Source: an uncultured Pseudoflavonifractor sp.
GTDB taxonomy: Bacteria > Bacillota > Clostridia > Oscillospirales > Oscillospiraceae
Assembly: GCF_944387275.1 (NCBI RefSeq)
Contig: NZ_CALXEG010000014.1
Span: 1 to 56,790 of the forward strand
Reading direction: 5' to 3'
DNA length: 56,790 nucleotides
The notes under the pieces: generated by a model
What the model was told of the DNA's origin: nothing
Seen by the model: only the letters and a program-made list of their open reading frames with translations
The model's database searches: none
Position numbers and translations under genes: made by a program
In this document: piece by piece, positions 18,609 through 27,187 of the stretch
Position numbering within the stretch: the stretch's first letter is position 1
Layout: every line of letters begins with the position of its first letter

Positions 18609-19787
18609 TCAGTCGGGCTCCTGGGTGTAGGCCCGGTCGATCTGGATGACGGCAAAGCTGTTGGGGTCGGCGGAGCGGATCTTTTTCTCGATCTCGCGCC
18701 GGACCTCCTCGTCGGTGCGCTTCACGCTGTAGGGCACCACCACGTCAAAGATCAGGTTCCGGTGCCGGGGACCGCTGGTCATGCGGAAGTCGTGAATGGT
18801 CATGGCCGGGTCCACCTGGCGCACCAGGTCCAGCACCATCTGCCGGGCCTTGCTGATGGTGGCGTCCCCGGTGACGATGGGGTCCATGTGGATGCTGGCC
18901 TCAATATGGTATTTGGCCTTCAGCTCCCGCTCGATGGCGTCGATCTCGTCGTGGACCTCCATGATGTCCGACCCGGCGGGCACCTCAGCGTGGAGGGACA
19001 TCATGGACCGGCCGGGGCCGTAGTCGTGGATGATCATGTCGTGGATGCCCAACACCTGGGGGTGGGCCAGAACGGTCTTTTCAATGTCCCGCACCAGCTC
19101 CGGGTCGGGGCTCTGGCCCAGGAGGGGGTTCAGGGTGTCCTGGGCGGCGCCCCAGCCCGCCCGGAGGATAAAGGCGGCCACCAGGATGCCCGCCCAGGCG
19201 TCGATGTTCACGCCGGTGAACTTGCCGATCAGGCTGCTGAGGAGCACGGCGGAGGTGGCCACCGCGTCGGAGAGGGAGTCGGTGGCGGTGGCGGCCATGG
19301 CGGCGGAGCCGATACGGCGGGACAGGCTGCGGTTGAAATAGCTCATCCACAGCTTGACGCAGATGGCGGCGGCCAGGATGCCCGCGGACAGCCAGGAGAA
19401 GTCCACCGGCTCCGGGTGGATGATCTTCTCCACCGAGCTCTTGGCCAGCTCCAGGCCCACCAGCAGGATGACCACCGACACGGCCAGGCCGGACAGGTAC
19501 TCGATGCGCCCGTGGCCGAAGGGGTGGTCGTCGTCGGCCTGCTTGCCCGCCATGCGGAAGCCCACCAGGGTCACCACCGACGAGCCCGCGTCGGTCAGGT
19601 TGTTGAAGGCGTCCGCCGTAATGGCGATGGAGCCGGTGAGCACGCCGGCGATCATCTTGCCCGCCGACAGCAGCAGGTTGAGGAAAATACCCACAGCGCC
19701 GGACAGGGTGCCGTACCGCTGCCGCACCTGGGGGTCTTGCACGTTGCCGCAGTCCTTTACAAAGGTCTTTACCAACAGATCGATCAT
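18609..19787 (-). CDS. Cation diffusion facilitator (likely Mn-type exporter)
   Basis: A 392-aa CDF transporter with six membrane helices and a C-terminal ferredoxin-like cytoplasmic domain (about 290-385). The metal site residues are N-x3-D in helix 2 (DAFNNLTDAGSS) and D-x3-D in helix 5 (TDSLSDAV), the N-D-D-D set associated with Mn2+ CDFs such as MntE/MneP rather than the zinc set containing His. Specificity is therefore inferred as manganese (or iron), not shown. ATG 19787 has GAGGTG upstream. It reads toward the two-component operon with no clear terminator between. Confidence 0.88.
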   Translation of the reverse strand: MIDLLVKTFVKDCGNVQDPQVRQRYGTLSGAVGIFLNLLLSAGKMIAGVLTGSIAITADAFNNLTDAGSSVVTLVGFRMAGKQADDDHPFGHGRIEYLSGLAVSVVILLVGLELAKSSVEKIIHPEPVDFSWLSAGILAAAICVKLWMSYFNRSLSRRIGSAAMAATATDSLSDAVATSAVLLSSLIGKFTGVNIDAWAGILVAAFILRAGWGAAQDTLNPLLGQSPDPELVRDIEKTVLAHPQVLGIHDMIIHDYGPGRSMMSLHAEVPAGSDIMEVHDEIDAIERELKAKYHIEASIHMDPIVTGDATISKARQMVLDLVRQVDPAMTIHDFRMTSGPRHRNLIFDVVVPYSVKRTDEEVRREIEKKIRSADPNSFAVIQIDRAYTQEPD

Positions 19788-19823
19788 AATCCCGCACCTC
19801 GGAACCAAGCACTTCAAATTTTG

Positions 19824-19888
19824 CGCCCGCAGAGGCCGTGCCTCTTTTGCGGGCGTCTGCACAGCAAAACAGCCCGTCTCACCGGGCT
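19824..19888 (-). terminator. Terminator after DUF1294 plus leader hairpin of the CDF gene
   Basis: Minus strand: AGCCCG-GTGAGA-CGGGCT (19871-19888) followed by GTTTTGC is a short intrinsic terminator 36 nt past the DUF1294 stop. A second long imperfect hairpin follows (CGCCCGC 19824-19830 with GCGGGCG 19849-19855, inner GAGGC/GCCTC) in the CDF leader. I looked for a Mn-sensing yybP-ykoY pattern and did not find it. Confidence 0.55.
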
Positions 19889-19923
19889 GGCCTGGCATAT
19901 TATCCCACGCCGGGCCGGGCCCG

Positions 19924-20241
19924 TCAAGAGGCGCCGCCGGACAGCAGCCCCCAGGCCACCAGCACCAGCTGGAGGATCAGGATGGCGGGCAGACCGTACC
20001 GGAAGTACCAGTGTCTGGTCTTGTGGCGGAAGAAGAACATGCCGATCACGCCCCCCAGGGCGCCGCCCAGCAGCGCCACGATAAAAAAGGTGCACTCCCG
20101 CACCCGCCACCCGTCCCGCCGGGCCCGGCGCTTGTCAAAGCCCATCAGGCAGAAGTCCAGCAGGCTCATGATACCGGCCCAGCCCCCGATCCAGGGCCAG
20201 AACCGCAGCAGAAATTCTCTCAATGCACTTCCTCCAGCCAC
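19924..20241 (-). CDS. DUF1294 small membrane protein
   Basis: A 105-aa protein with three hydrophobic segments (about 8-28, 51-68, 80-100). It shows the DUF1294 pattern: LMGFDKRRARRDGWRVRE, then ALLGGALGGVIGMFFFRHKTRHWYF. The family is widespread and of unknown function. The start overlaps the end of the upstream peptidase-like gene by 22 nt, suggesting co-translation. Confidence 0.88.
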   Translation of the reverse strand: MAGGSALREFLLRFWPWIGGWAGIMSLLDFCLMGFDKRRARRDGWRVRECTFFIVALLGGALGGVIGMFFFRHKTRHWYFRYGLPAILILQLVLVAWGLLSGGAS

Positions 20242-20858
20242 ACGAAGCCGCCCAGGTCCCGGGCGGTGTCATACCACAGCTTCAGGTCGATGGGAAAGGT
20301 CTTCCCGCTGTCCACAACGGTGACCAGGGTCCCCCGGTCCCCCTCCTCCAGAGCGGAGAGGAGCACCCAGTGCCACTTGTCCAGGGCCGCCACCGCCCCG
20401 TTGTCCAGATTGAGGAAGGCCACGGGGCAGTCGGCCGCCAATCCCGCCCGGATAAAGGCCACACAGCGGTCAAAGCCGGGCCGGCCTTCACCGGCGGGCA
20501 CCTCCAGCGCCCGGGGGAGCAGCTCCACGCCCCTGGCCGCACAGAACCGGGCCACTCCGCCGGTGTACATCTCCACCCGGTTGAGCCCGTGGTCTCCGGG
20601 GGTGACGTACTCCCACACCTGGTCCATATAGCCCACAAAGGTCCCCTGCTCCCTCCCTTCCAGCGGGCACAGCGCCGCCAGAGACGGCCGCTGTGCGGCC
20701 AGATAGGCCATCTGCACCGACGCGGTGGTGGGACCGCAGCCCGCCCGCTGCCGCCAGGGCAGGCTGTACCAGTCCTGGTCTGCGCCGTGGGAGCGGCCGC
20801 CGTCCTGACGGCGGATGTCCATGGCCTGGGGGTGGGACAGGGAGAGTATGTGTTTCAA
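20220..20858 (-). CDS. C39-like papain-fold peptidase family protein
   Basis: A 212-aa protein without a signal peptide. The pattern GCGPTTASVQMAYL (C41), WHWVLL (H163) and VVDSG (D183) matches the Cys-His-Asp order of C39-like (Peptidase_C39_2) domains. Whether it cleaves peptides is untested; several relatives process leader peptides, but no bacteriocin-like gene is nearby. It is the first gene of a small minus-strand group with DUF1294. Positions 20859-20960 upstream contain a TATCATTATAG-like AT-rich patch (about 20913-20923) but no convincing promoter pair. Confidence 0.6.
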   Translation of the reverse strand: MKHILSLSHPQAMDIRRQDGGRSHGADQDWYSLPWRQRAGCGPTTASVQMAYLAAQRPSLAALCPLEGREQGTFVGYMDQVWEYVTPGDHGLNRVEMYTGGVARFCAARGVELLPRALEVPAGEGRPGFDRCVAFIRAGLAADCPVAFLNLDNGAVAALDKWHWVLLSALEEGDRGTLVTVVDSGKTFPIDLKLWYDTARDLGGFVWLEEVH

Positions 20859-20961
20859 ATCATGTCAACCTCTGTTCCTGATCCGGCCTGCGCTCGGGCC
20901 GTTTGTTTCCTATCATTATAGCGTATTCCGGGCCAAATAGGAACCAGCCCCCGGCCCTTTT

Positions 20962-21046
20962 GAAAAAATTTCAGGCGGGGCCTCCATCTCAAGGCATGCC
21001 CCTGATATGCGCAGGCGGGGCCTCCACGATTGGAGGCCCCGCCTGC
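20962..21046 (-). terminator. Terminator region of the large surface protein, with three repeat arms
   Basis: GCAGGCGGGGCCTCCA (21011-21026) and its perfect complement (21031-21046) form a 16-bp stem with a 4-nt loop, 31 nt past the stop. A second copy of the arm, CAGGCGGGGCCTCCA at 20972-20986, can compete for the same partner and is the one followed on the minus strand by A3T6. The two pairings are mutually exclusive; the distal one looks like a classic terminator. Confidence 0.7.
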
Positions 21047-21076
21047 GGGGTTCATTTATAAGGATGGGGAGAGGGC

Positions 21077-24000
21077 TTACTTCTCCTCTTCCTTCTTGCG
21101 GGAGATGGCAATGGACAGGCCGGCCGCGGCCATGGAGGCCATCAGGGCCAGCACGCCCAGGGTCCAGCGGTTCTCCACCTGGCCGGCCACGCTGCCGGTC
21201 TGGGGCAGGTTGCCGGTGGGCGTCTCGCCGTCGGGGATGTTGGTCTCGCCGGAGCCGCCGTCCCCGCCGGGCACGTCGGGCAGGTCGCCGGTGGGCGTGT
21301 CGTCGTCGGGAATGTCGGTCTGGCCGCCGTCGTCCCCACCGGGCACGTCGGGCAGGTCGCCGGTGGGCGTGTCGTCGTCGGGGATGTCGGTGCTGTCGGC
21401 CACGTAGTACACGTTCACGGTCTTATTGCTGTTGAGCACACCGGTCAGGCTGTCGCCCTCGGTGCCGTCGTAGGTGTAGCCGTCGATGGCGATGGCGTTC
21501 TGCTCGCTCACGTCATACGCGCTGCCCTCGATGTGGCTGGGGCTGGTGTAGCTCTGGGCGATCTTGCTGCCGTCGGCCCGGTCCAGGTAGTTGACGGTGA
21601 CGTGATAGTACATGTAGCCGGGGTTGTAGGGCACTTCGTAGTCGTAGTGGACCTCCACCACGTTCTTGGCGGTGTCGTCGCTGATGGTGATGTAGGTCAC
21701 CACGCCGTCCTCATAGTCGGCGGGACGCATGGCGTTGACCCAGTCCTCACCCTCCGTGTAGCCCAGATACTGGGAGACCAGCTCCTGGGTGAGGGTGGTG
21801 CCGTAGGGCGCCTTGCCGGTGACGGTCAGGCCCTCGGCGGGCTCGATCTCCTGGTTGGTGTAGTCGTTGAAGTACTTGACGGTGAACTCGTACTCATCGG
21901 CGGTGTAGTACACGTTGATGATAACGGTCTGGGTGCCGGAGATGGTGCCGGTCAGGCTGTCGGCGTCGATGCGGGTGTACATCTGGTGGGCGTCGTCAAA
22001 GGCGGCCACATCCGCGGTCACGTCGTAGGCGTCGTTCTCCTTGTAGGCCTTGATCTCCATGTCCAGAGGCGCGATCACGTTGTACGCGCCGCTCTCGTCC
22101 TTGGTGCCGTCGGTGAGCAGGTAGTTGATGTTCACATAGGCGGCGGCCTTGGGACCGTAGGTGTAGGTGATGGTGATGGTCTGCACCCTGTCGCTGTTGA
22201 TGGCGGCGTTGCCGGCCTGGTCGAAGGTCACGCTGTCGGCGGCCTCGGCATTGACCGTCCAGCCCACCAGCTTGAAGTCCTGAGGAATCTTGTCCGCGCT
22301 CAGGGGAGCGGCGGCGCTCTCAGCGTCCACGTCGTACTGGTTGGTGCTGGTCTCCATGGTCTCGCCGGTGGCCTGGCTCACGTGATTGACCACCACGGTG
22401 TAGTCGGAGCGCTCCCACTGGGCGGTGTAGGTGGCGCCGCCGGTGACGGTCTCCGCCACCTCGGGCTGCCAGCCGGCAAACTCCCAGGTATCCTCGCCGG
22501 TGGTCTCGCCCTGGAAGGCGGGGGTATCATCGCCGTAGTGGAGGCCGGAGTAGCTCTGCTCGTCAAAGGTGCCGTGGTCGCCGGGCTTGTAGACCACGGT
22601 GTAGTCGATGTAGGAGAAGGTGCCGTGGATGTCCACGTTCTCGGCGGGCATGGTGGTGAGGGTCTTGTCCCAGCCGCTGAAGGTCATGCCGCTGGGGGCG
22701 CTGGGGGCGGGCCGCATGGTGACGGCGTCGCCGTAGTAGTAGTTCTCCACCTCGCCGTACTGCGTGCCGTCCACGTAGTAGGTCACGTTGTAGAGCACCT
22801 TCTTGGTGGTCAGGGAGACGGTGGCGTCCGCGCTCAGGTTGGTCAGCTCCACCTGGCTGAGGGCATGGTCCACGCTGTTGACGGTGACGGAGACCAGCTC
22901 ATAGCCGGGGTTCAGGGTCCAGCTGACGGTGACGTCGCTGCCCTTCTCATAGGTGCCCTGGCCGGTGGTGGAGGCCACGCCCTCATCGCCGTTGACGGTG
23001 ACGACGTACTCATACCGGTCATAATACAGGGTGATGGTCTGTCCCACGCTGCCGTCCAGGGTGATGGACTTGTCGCTGGCAGCGGCGTTGAACACGTAGA
23101 GCTTGCCGTTGTAGTTGGGCTTTGCCTCCACATCGGCGGCGTAGACCACGCTGCTGTGGGTGCCGGCGGCGGGCACATCCAGATAGCCGTCCACAGTCAC
23201 ATTCTCGGCGTCGCCGGTGAGGGTGCGGTAGACGTATCTGACCGTGTAGTCCACGGAGCCGTAGGTCTGCCGCTCATAGCGGAAGGTGAGGGTGGCGCTC
23301 TCATTGTAGCTCAGCGCGGCGGTGGACTGGGTGGCCTCGCCCACCAGGGCATAGCCGTCCCCGTAGGCGGCAGGGGCCGTGTGGCTCTGCACGCCCAGGG
23401 CCACATACTCGGCGTCCTTGATGGTAACGGTGTCGGTCAGCTCGTACGCTCCGCCGTTGTGGGAGGTGTACAGCTCATACACCACGGTGAGCTTGGGCAT
23501 CTCCTTCCACTGGGCCACATAGGTCACGTCGCCGGTGACGGTGGCGGTCACCTCAGGGGACCAGCCGTCGAACACCCAGTTGTCCGCGCCGGTGGGGGTT
23601 CCGTTAAAGGCGGGGGTGGGGTCGCCGGCGTAGAGGCCGGAGGTGATCTGATGCTTAAAGGTGCCGCACTTGCCGGGATCATAGGTCACGGTGTAGGTGG
23701 GCAGGGGCTCATAGGTACGGATGATGGTCACGCCGCCCTCGGGCAGGGTTCCGGAATAGGCTGCGCCGGTGGTGGCGATGTCGTCGCCCACGAAAGTATA
23801 GCGCACGCCGCCATAGGTGGTGATCTCCGTGTAATCCTCGGCAGCGCTCACATCGTAGGACTGGCCCACCAGGCCGGAGTCGCTGATGGCGGTCTGGAGG
23901 TCATTGCCGTTCCGGTCCTGGAACAGGACGATGGCGGTGGACTTGTCGTTGGGGGTGTAGGTCAGATAGACGGTCACATCCCTGGCGCCGAAGGTGCCGC

Positions 24001-26725
24001 TGGTGTAGGCGGAGAGTTCGGGGCTGTACGTATACCCGGCAGGGCCGGCAGGCGCGGTGACTTCATAGGAATCGCCGATGTGGTAGATGTGCTCCTCGGT
24101 GTAGTCCACAAAGCCCTCGTCCTCGTGGGTGCTGTCATCGGTAAACACGTACTTCACATGGAGCTGGTAGTCGATGGGACTGGTGGTGACCTCCACGCTG
24201 TGGGCGGCATCCAGGCCGTTGAAGGAGATGGTGCCGTCGGCAGAAGAGCTCTCGCCGTCCACCTTGATGCTGGCCACCTCATAACCCAGGTTGGCCTTCC
24301 AGTCCACCTTCACGTCCTCGCCGGCGTCATGGACGGCGGTATCGGGGGTGATGGTACCGTTTTCGTCGATCCAGGTGGTGACGGTGTAGCGGTCCCGGAC
24401 GTAGGTGATGGTGATGGTCTGCTTGCTGTTCTTGTCCAGCGTGATGTCGCCGGAGCGGCTCGTCTCGGTGTAGGTATACACGCCGTTGACAGGCTTGGCG
24501 GTGATGGTGTCCGCGTCGATGACCTGGTCGTGCTTGCCCGCGATGGGGCCGTCGGTGAGCGTGTCCTCAGGCGTATCGGCAATCACGCCGTCGGTGCGGA
24601 CGTAGTACTCATGTACCACCTCGTACTCCGCGGAGCTGGTCACGCTGCGCTCGTACCGCAGGGTGATGACGGTGCTCAGACCGTCGGTCTGGGTGTCGGT
24701 GGCCTCGGCGTTCAGGGTGTAGGTCTGGCCGTTGCCCTCCCAGGTCTGCTTTTCAGAGGCCACATAGTCCTGGTAGTCGCCATAGGTCAGGGACTTGAGG
24801 GTAACAGACTCAGTGTTGTCCTGATTGTAACCCTCGTTGTCGGTGTTGGTGTAGAAATTGGCCACCACGGTGTAGTAGGGCAGGGCCTTCCAGGAGCCGG
24901 TGAAGGTCACGTCACTGTTGACGGTGAACTTGCCATCGGAGACGGCGGCGTCATCGGTGGTCCAGCCGGAGAACTCATAGCCGGGAAGGACGGGGGCGGC
25001 CTCCACGGCAAGCACGGTACCCTCGGGATAGGTCCGGCTGTCAGGCGCGGTGGGCGCGCCCTGCGGCACATCGCCGGTGTACTGGTAGGTCACGGTGTAG
25101 GAGTTCTGGAGCTTGTAGTACCGCACCAGGGTGTGCTCTCCGGTGGTGGCGGCAATATTGGCCTCCGTGTCGCTGTACTCCCGGTCGCCGTCCAGCGCGC
25201 TGCTCACATAGAACCAGGTCTGGTTGGTGCCCTGGGGGACGCTCTCGGCGGGCAGGTTCACGTCAAAGACAGGCTCGCCGTAGTCGGTGATGGTGGTGAT
25301 GGTCCGGTCGGCGGGCAGCACGCTGATGGGCGCGACGGTCTCCACGTCCCGGTACTCCACGGTCATGGTGCCCACCTCATAGCTGGCCTTGGGCAGGGGG
25401 AAGTCGGCGTTGATGGGGCCGTTCTCGCTGTTGCTGACCTTGTACTGAAGCTCCGCGTCGCCGTTGAGGGGCACACCGGTATGTACGCCGGCGGTCTTGG
25501 CGCTGTCCTTCAGCTTGACGGTGTAGGTCAGGGTGACGATGTCATTGTTCCGGTCCAGCTGAGTTTCGCCGGGATACCAGGTGATCAGGTCGCTGTACTC
25601 GTTCAGGACGCCGTCGGTAATGCCCGACGCCTGGGCGCTGCCCTTCACCACGGAGAAGTTGTCCCCCATGGGGTCCCAGATCATGGCGGTGATGTCGGTG
25701 GAGATGTCCTCCATGGCCTCGCCCAGCTCGGTGTCGCTGTTGGCCAGCAGGGCGTGGTCGCTGTCGGTGGCCAGATTGTTGAAGTTGCTGCTGGAGAAGG
25801 TGAAGCCCACGGTGTAGATGATGCCGCCGTCATTCTTGAAGTTAGTGGCGGTCCGGTTGGGATAGCCGTCGTCGGAGTCACCGTCGGCCACGACCACCAG
25901 CACCTGGCGGGCGGAGCTGCTCTTGAACTGGTCAACGCCCAGCGCCACGCCGTCAGACAGGTTGGTGCCGCCCTCGGCCACCAGCTGGTCCAGCTGGGAC
26001 TCTGTAATTACCTTGGCGCTATCCCATCTTCCCTTACCGACGCCATTCGCATAGCCGGAGTCAAAGATGTGCTCCGCCTTGGAAGAGAAAATCACAATCT
26101 TGGCGTTCAGCTTATTGCCCAGCTGCTCCCGCAGGGTCGCCACCATGTTCTTGATGGCGGAGACGGCGATTTCAAGCCGGGACTGGGCCTTGCCGCTCTT
26201 CACCAGACTGCAGGGCTCGCCGCCGGAGACATTGGCGTTCCAGCCGGTGGAAATATGGACATGCTCTTCCTTGCCGCAGGTGTAGCAGCTGCTGTTGTGG
26301 GTGTGCTCTTCCTTGTTGCAGATCAGCTGCCCCCGCCAGTTATAGCAGTCCCTGCCATGTCTGTGCTCCTCCAGGCCGCAGCCGATGCAGCTGCTGTCGT
26401 GGGTGTGCTCCTCGGCGCACCATGCCATGGAGCCGGATACGTCCAGGACAAAGGTGACCTCAAGGGGCTGCTGTTCGATCTGGATGTCGTTCACTTTGGC
26501 CGACAGGGTGACCTGCCACTCGTCGGCGGCGGTGCGCTCAGCGTTCTTGCTGAGGACCACCTTGGCGTTGGATTGGCTGGTAGGGGTGCCGTCCGTGGCG
26601 TAGTACTTGCTCTCCGGACTCAGGAGTTCTCCCCCCGCGGCCAGTACGCTCATGGGCAGCAGGCCCACTACCATGGCTGCGGTGAGCAGGGATGCCAGGA
26701 TTCTCTTCGTTTTCTTTGCCAACAT
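21077..26725 (-). CDS. Giant LPQTG-anchored surface protein with vWA and repeat domains
   Basis: An 1882-aa secreted, sortase-anchored adhesin-like protein. It has a signal peptide (about 1-30), then a vWA domain with MIDAS motif DVSGSM (about 95-100), GGTNLSDG and VVADGDSDDG. A Cys/His-rich insert (about 103-158) of EEHTH-x3-C-x2-C units sits directly after the MIDAS Ser. Many MucBP/InlB-B-like repeats follow (VTYQYTGDVPQG; WVFDGWSPEVTATVTGDVTY types), then Asp/Pro-rich spacer repeats, LPQTG (about 1840-1844), a membrane helix and KKEEEK. I use ATG 26725, 7 nt after GGAG; ATG 26731 lies too close to it. A c-di-GMP riboswitch precedes it. Confidence 0.93.
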   Translation of the reverse strand: MLAKKTKRILASLLTAAMVVGLLPMSVLAAGGELLSPESKYYATDGTPTSQSNAKVVLSKNAERTAADEWQVTLSAKVNDIQIEQQPLEVTFVLDVSGSMAWCAEEHTHDSSCIGCGLEEHRHGRDCYNWRGQLICNKEEHTHNSSCYTCGKEEHVHISTGWNANVSGGEPCSLVKSGKAQSRLEIAVSAIKNMVATLREQLGNKLNAKIVIFSSKAEHIFDSGYANGVGKGRWDSAKVITESQLDQLVAEGGTNLSDGVALGVDQFKSSSARQVLVVVADGDSDDGYPNRTATNFKNDGGIIYTVGFTFSSSNFNNLATDSDHALLANSDTELGEAMEDISTDITAMIWDPMGDNFSVVKGSAQASGITDGVLNEYSDLITWYPGETQLDRNNDIVTLTYTVKLKDSAKTAGVHTGVPLNGDAELQYKVSNSENGPINADFPLPKASYEVGTMTVEYRDVETVAPISVLPADRTITTITDYGEPVFDVNLPAESVPQGTNQTWFYVSSALDGDREYSDTEANIAATTGEHTLVRYYKLQNSYTVTYQYTGDVPQGAPTAPDSRTYPEGTVLAVEAAPVLPGYEFSGWTTDDAAVSDGKFTVNSDVTFTGSWKALPYYTVVANFYTNTDNEGYNQDNTESVTLKSLTYGDYQDYVASEKQTWEGNGQTYTLNAEATDTQTDGLSTVITLRYERSVTSSAEYEVVHEYYVRTDGVIADTPEDTLTDGPIAGKHDQVIDADTITAKPVNGVYTYTETSRSGDITLDKNSKQTITITYVRDRYTVTTWIDENGTITPDTAVHDAGEDVKVDWKANLGYEVASIKVDGESSSADGTISFNGLDAAHSVEVTTSPIDYQLHVKYVFTDDSTHEDEGFVDYTEEHIYHIGDSYEVTAPAGPAGYTYSPELSAYTSGTFGARDVTVYLTYTPNDKSTAIVLFQDRNGNDLQTAISDSGLVGQSYDVSAAEDYTEITTYGGVRYTFVGDDIATTGAAYSGTLPEGGVTIIRTYEPLPTYTVTYDPGKCGTFKHQITSGLYAGDPTPAFNGTPTGADNWVFDGWSPEVTATVTGDVTYVAQWKEMPKLTVVYELYTSHNGGAYELTDTVTIKDAEYVALGVQSHTAPAAYGDGYALVGEATQSTAALSYNESATLTFRYERQTYGSVDYTVRYVYRTLTGDAENVTVDGYLDVPAAGTHSSVVYAADVEAKPNYNGKLYVFNAAASDKSITLDGSVGQTITLYYDRYEYVVTVNGDEGVASTTGQGTYEKGSDVTVSWTLNPGYELVSVTVNSVDHALSQVELTNLSADATVSLTTKKVLYNVTYYVDGTQYGEVENYYYGDAVTMRPAPSAPSGMTFSGWDKTLTTMPAENVDIHGTFSYIDYTVVYKPGDHGTFDEQSYSGLHYGDDTPAFQGETTGEDTWEFAGWQPEVAETVTGGATYTAQWERSDYTVVVNHVSQATGETMETSTNQYDVDAESAAAPLSADKIPQDFKLVGWTVNAEAADSVTFDQAGNAAINSDRVQTITITYTYGPKAAAYVNINYLLTDGTKDESGAYNVIAPLDMEIKAYKENDAYDVTADVAAFDDAHQMYTRIDADSLTGTISGTQTVIINVYYTADEYEFTVKYFNDYTNQEIEPAEGLTVTGKAPYGTTLTQELVSQYLGYTEGEDWVNAMRPADYEDGVVTYITISDDTAKNVVEVHYDYEVPYNPGYMYYHVTVNYLDRADGSKIAQSYTSPSHIEGSAYDVSEQNAIAIDGYTYDGTEGDSLTGVLNSNKTVNVYYVADSTDIPDDDTPTGDLPDVPGGDDGGQTDIPDDDTPTGDLPDVPGGDGGSGETNIPDGETPTGNLPQTGSVAGQVENRWTLGVLALMASMAAAGLSIAISRKKEEEK
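21205..21395 (-). repeat. Spacer repeats before the sorting signal
   Basis: Two near-identical units of about 66-69 bp encode TDIPDDDTPTGDLPDVPGGD, followed by a diverged third unit (TNIPDGETPTGNLPQTG) that carries the sorting signal. The LPDVPGG of the first two units aligns with the LPQTG of the last, so they look like duplications of the sorting-signal flank. Confidence 0.75.
21362..21623. repeat. 262-bp near-identical duplication, copy A
   Basis: Same length as 27707-27968 and, by eye, differing at only about ten positions. It encodes the last MucBP-like module of the giant protein (YLDRADGSKIAQSYTSPS and GYTYDGTEGDSLTGVL). The near-identity extends to silent sites, which points to recent duplication or gene conversion. 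Confidence 0.85.
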
Positions 26726-26729
26726 TTTC

Positions 26730-26749
26730 ATTCTCCTCTCATTGAGAAT
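26730..26749 (-). promoter_or_regulatory. Possible ribosome-site-sequestering hairpin of the giant surface protein gene
   Basis: On the minus strand ATTCTC pairs with GAGAAT around an 8-nt loop; the right arm covers the end of the GAGGAGAA ribosome site. It starts 8 nt after the riboswitch aptamer, so it is a candidate translational expression platform. Confidence 0.4.
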
Positions 26750-26756
26750 AGAAGTG

Positions 26757-26837
26757 CGGCGGTCGGACGGGCGTGGCGGAGGGGACTCCGCTTTAGCCTC
26801 CTGACTTTGCGTCCCGGTTTTTCAGCCGGTTTGCCAT
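26757..26837 (-). ncRNA. Cyclic-di-GMP-I (GEMM) riboswitch, copy 1
   Basis: Minus-strand order of conserved elements: TGGCAAACC, a P2 arm with GAAA loop (CCGG-CTGAAAAA-CCGG), the invariant GGGACGCAAAG, the junction AGGAGGCTAAAG, a P3 hairpin (GCGGAG-TCCC-CTCCGC), and a 3' strand ending GACCGCC that closes P1 with GGC. This matches the GEMM-I consensus. The aptamer ends about 31 nt before the start codon of the giant surface protein, with no T-run terminator, so control of translation is more likely than of termination. Compared with copy 2, the 3' strand is the more diverged part. Confidence 0.88.
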
Positions 26838-26938
26838 TTGTCGGTTCCATAGAGCTCTTCCCATCCCCTGCTGGAAATGGGAGCGGGATTGTCCCCGCAT
26901 GGATCTGCGCTTCTTTCCTCTTCTGCTGGGTGTGAGCG

Positions 26939-27139
26939 TTATTTTCTTCTGTTTTCCTCCCCGCTTTCTTCTTGGTTATCTCCGGCACTGAGGACGCTGT
27001 CCATCAGTCGTATCAGTTCCAGCGCACTGCGAAAGGTCTCCTGTTTGCGCCCGTCTGTCCACGCAACAGTTCCCTGCCAGGTCGCGTTCTGTGTATTGCG
27101 GATCTGAACCAAAAATGTCTCACCGCCGTTTGTCTTCAT
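26939..27139 (-). CDS. Small conserved protein (paralogue of the 37239-37670 product)
   Basis: A 66-aa soluble protein of unknown function. Its core, ATWQGTVAWTDGRKQETF then RSALELIRLMDSVL, matches ASWQGWVDWMDGSPKQQF then ASALELIRLAEERF in the 37239-37670 product. ATG 27139 has AAAGGAG 10 nt upstream; longer in-frame starts would reach into the promoter. It sits on the leader side of the giant surface protein gene: from the promoter at 27188-27219 it would be transcribed first, then the riboswitch, then the giant gene. Positions 26838-26938 show no terminator or promoter. Confidence 0.75.
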   Translation of the reverse strand: MKTNGGETFLVQIRNTQNATWQGTVAWTDGRKQETFRSALELIRLMDSVLSAGDNQEESGEENRRK

Positions 27140-27187
27140 CGCATGCACGCTCCTTTGCACTGCCTCTCTCCTGCACTTACACGGATT

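Noticed and set aside
19788-19923. yybP-ykoY Mn riboswitch ahead of the CDF exporter
   Set aside because: The conserved loop sequences are absent; the hairpins fit a terminator plus an unassigned stem.
21205-21395. Regular repeats that could suggest a CRISPR array
   Set aside because: They are in-frame coding repeats of a Pro/Asp-rich spacer with no variable unique spacers and no cas genes nearby.
21533-26935. 1800-codon open frame on the plus strand opposite the giant surface protein
   Set aside because: It is a mirror of the high-GC codon bias in the real gene; the composition (Gly, Val, His, Leu repeats) is non-protein-like, and it has no ribosome site and no family match.
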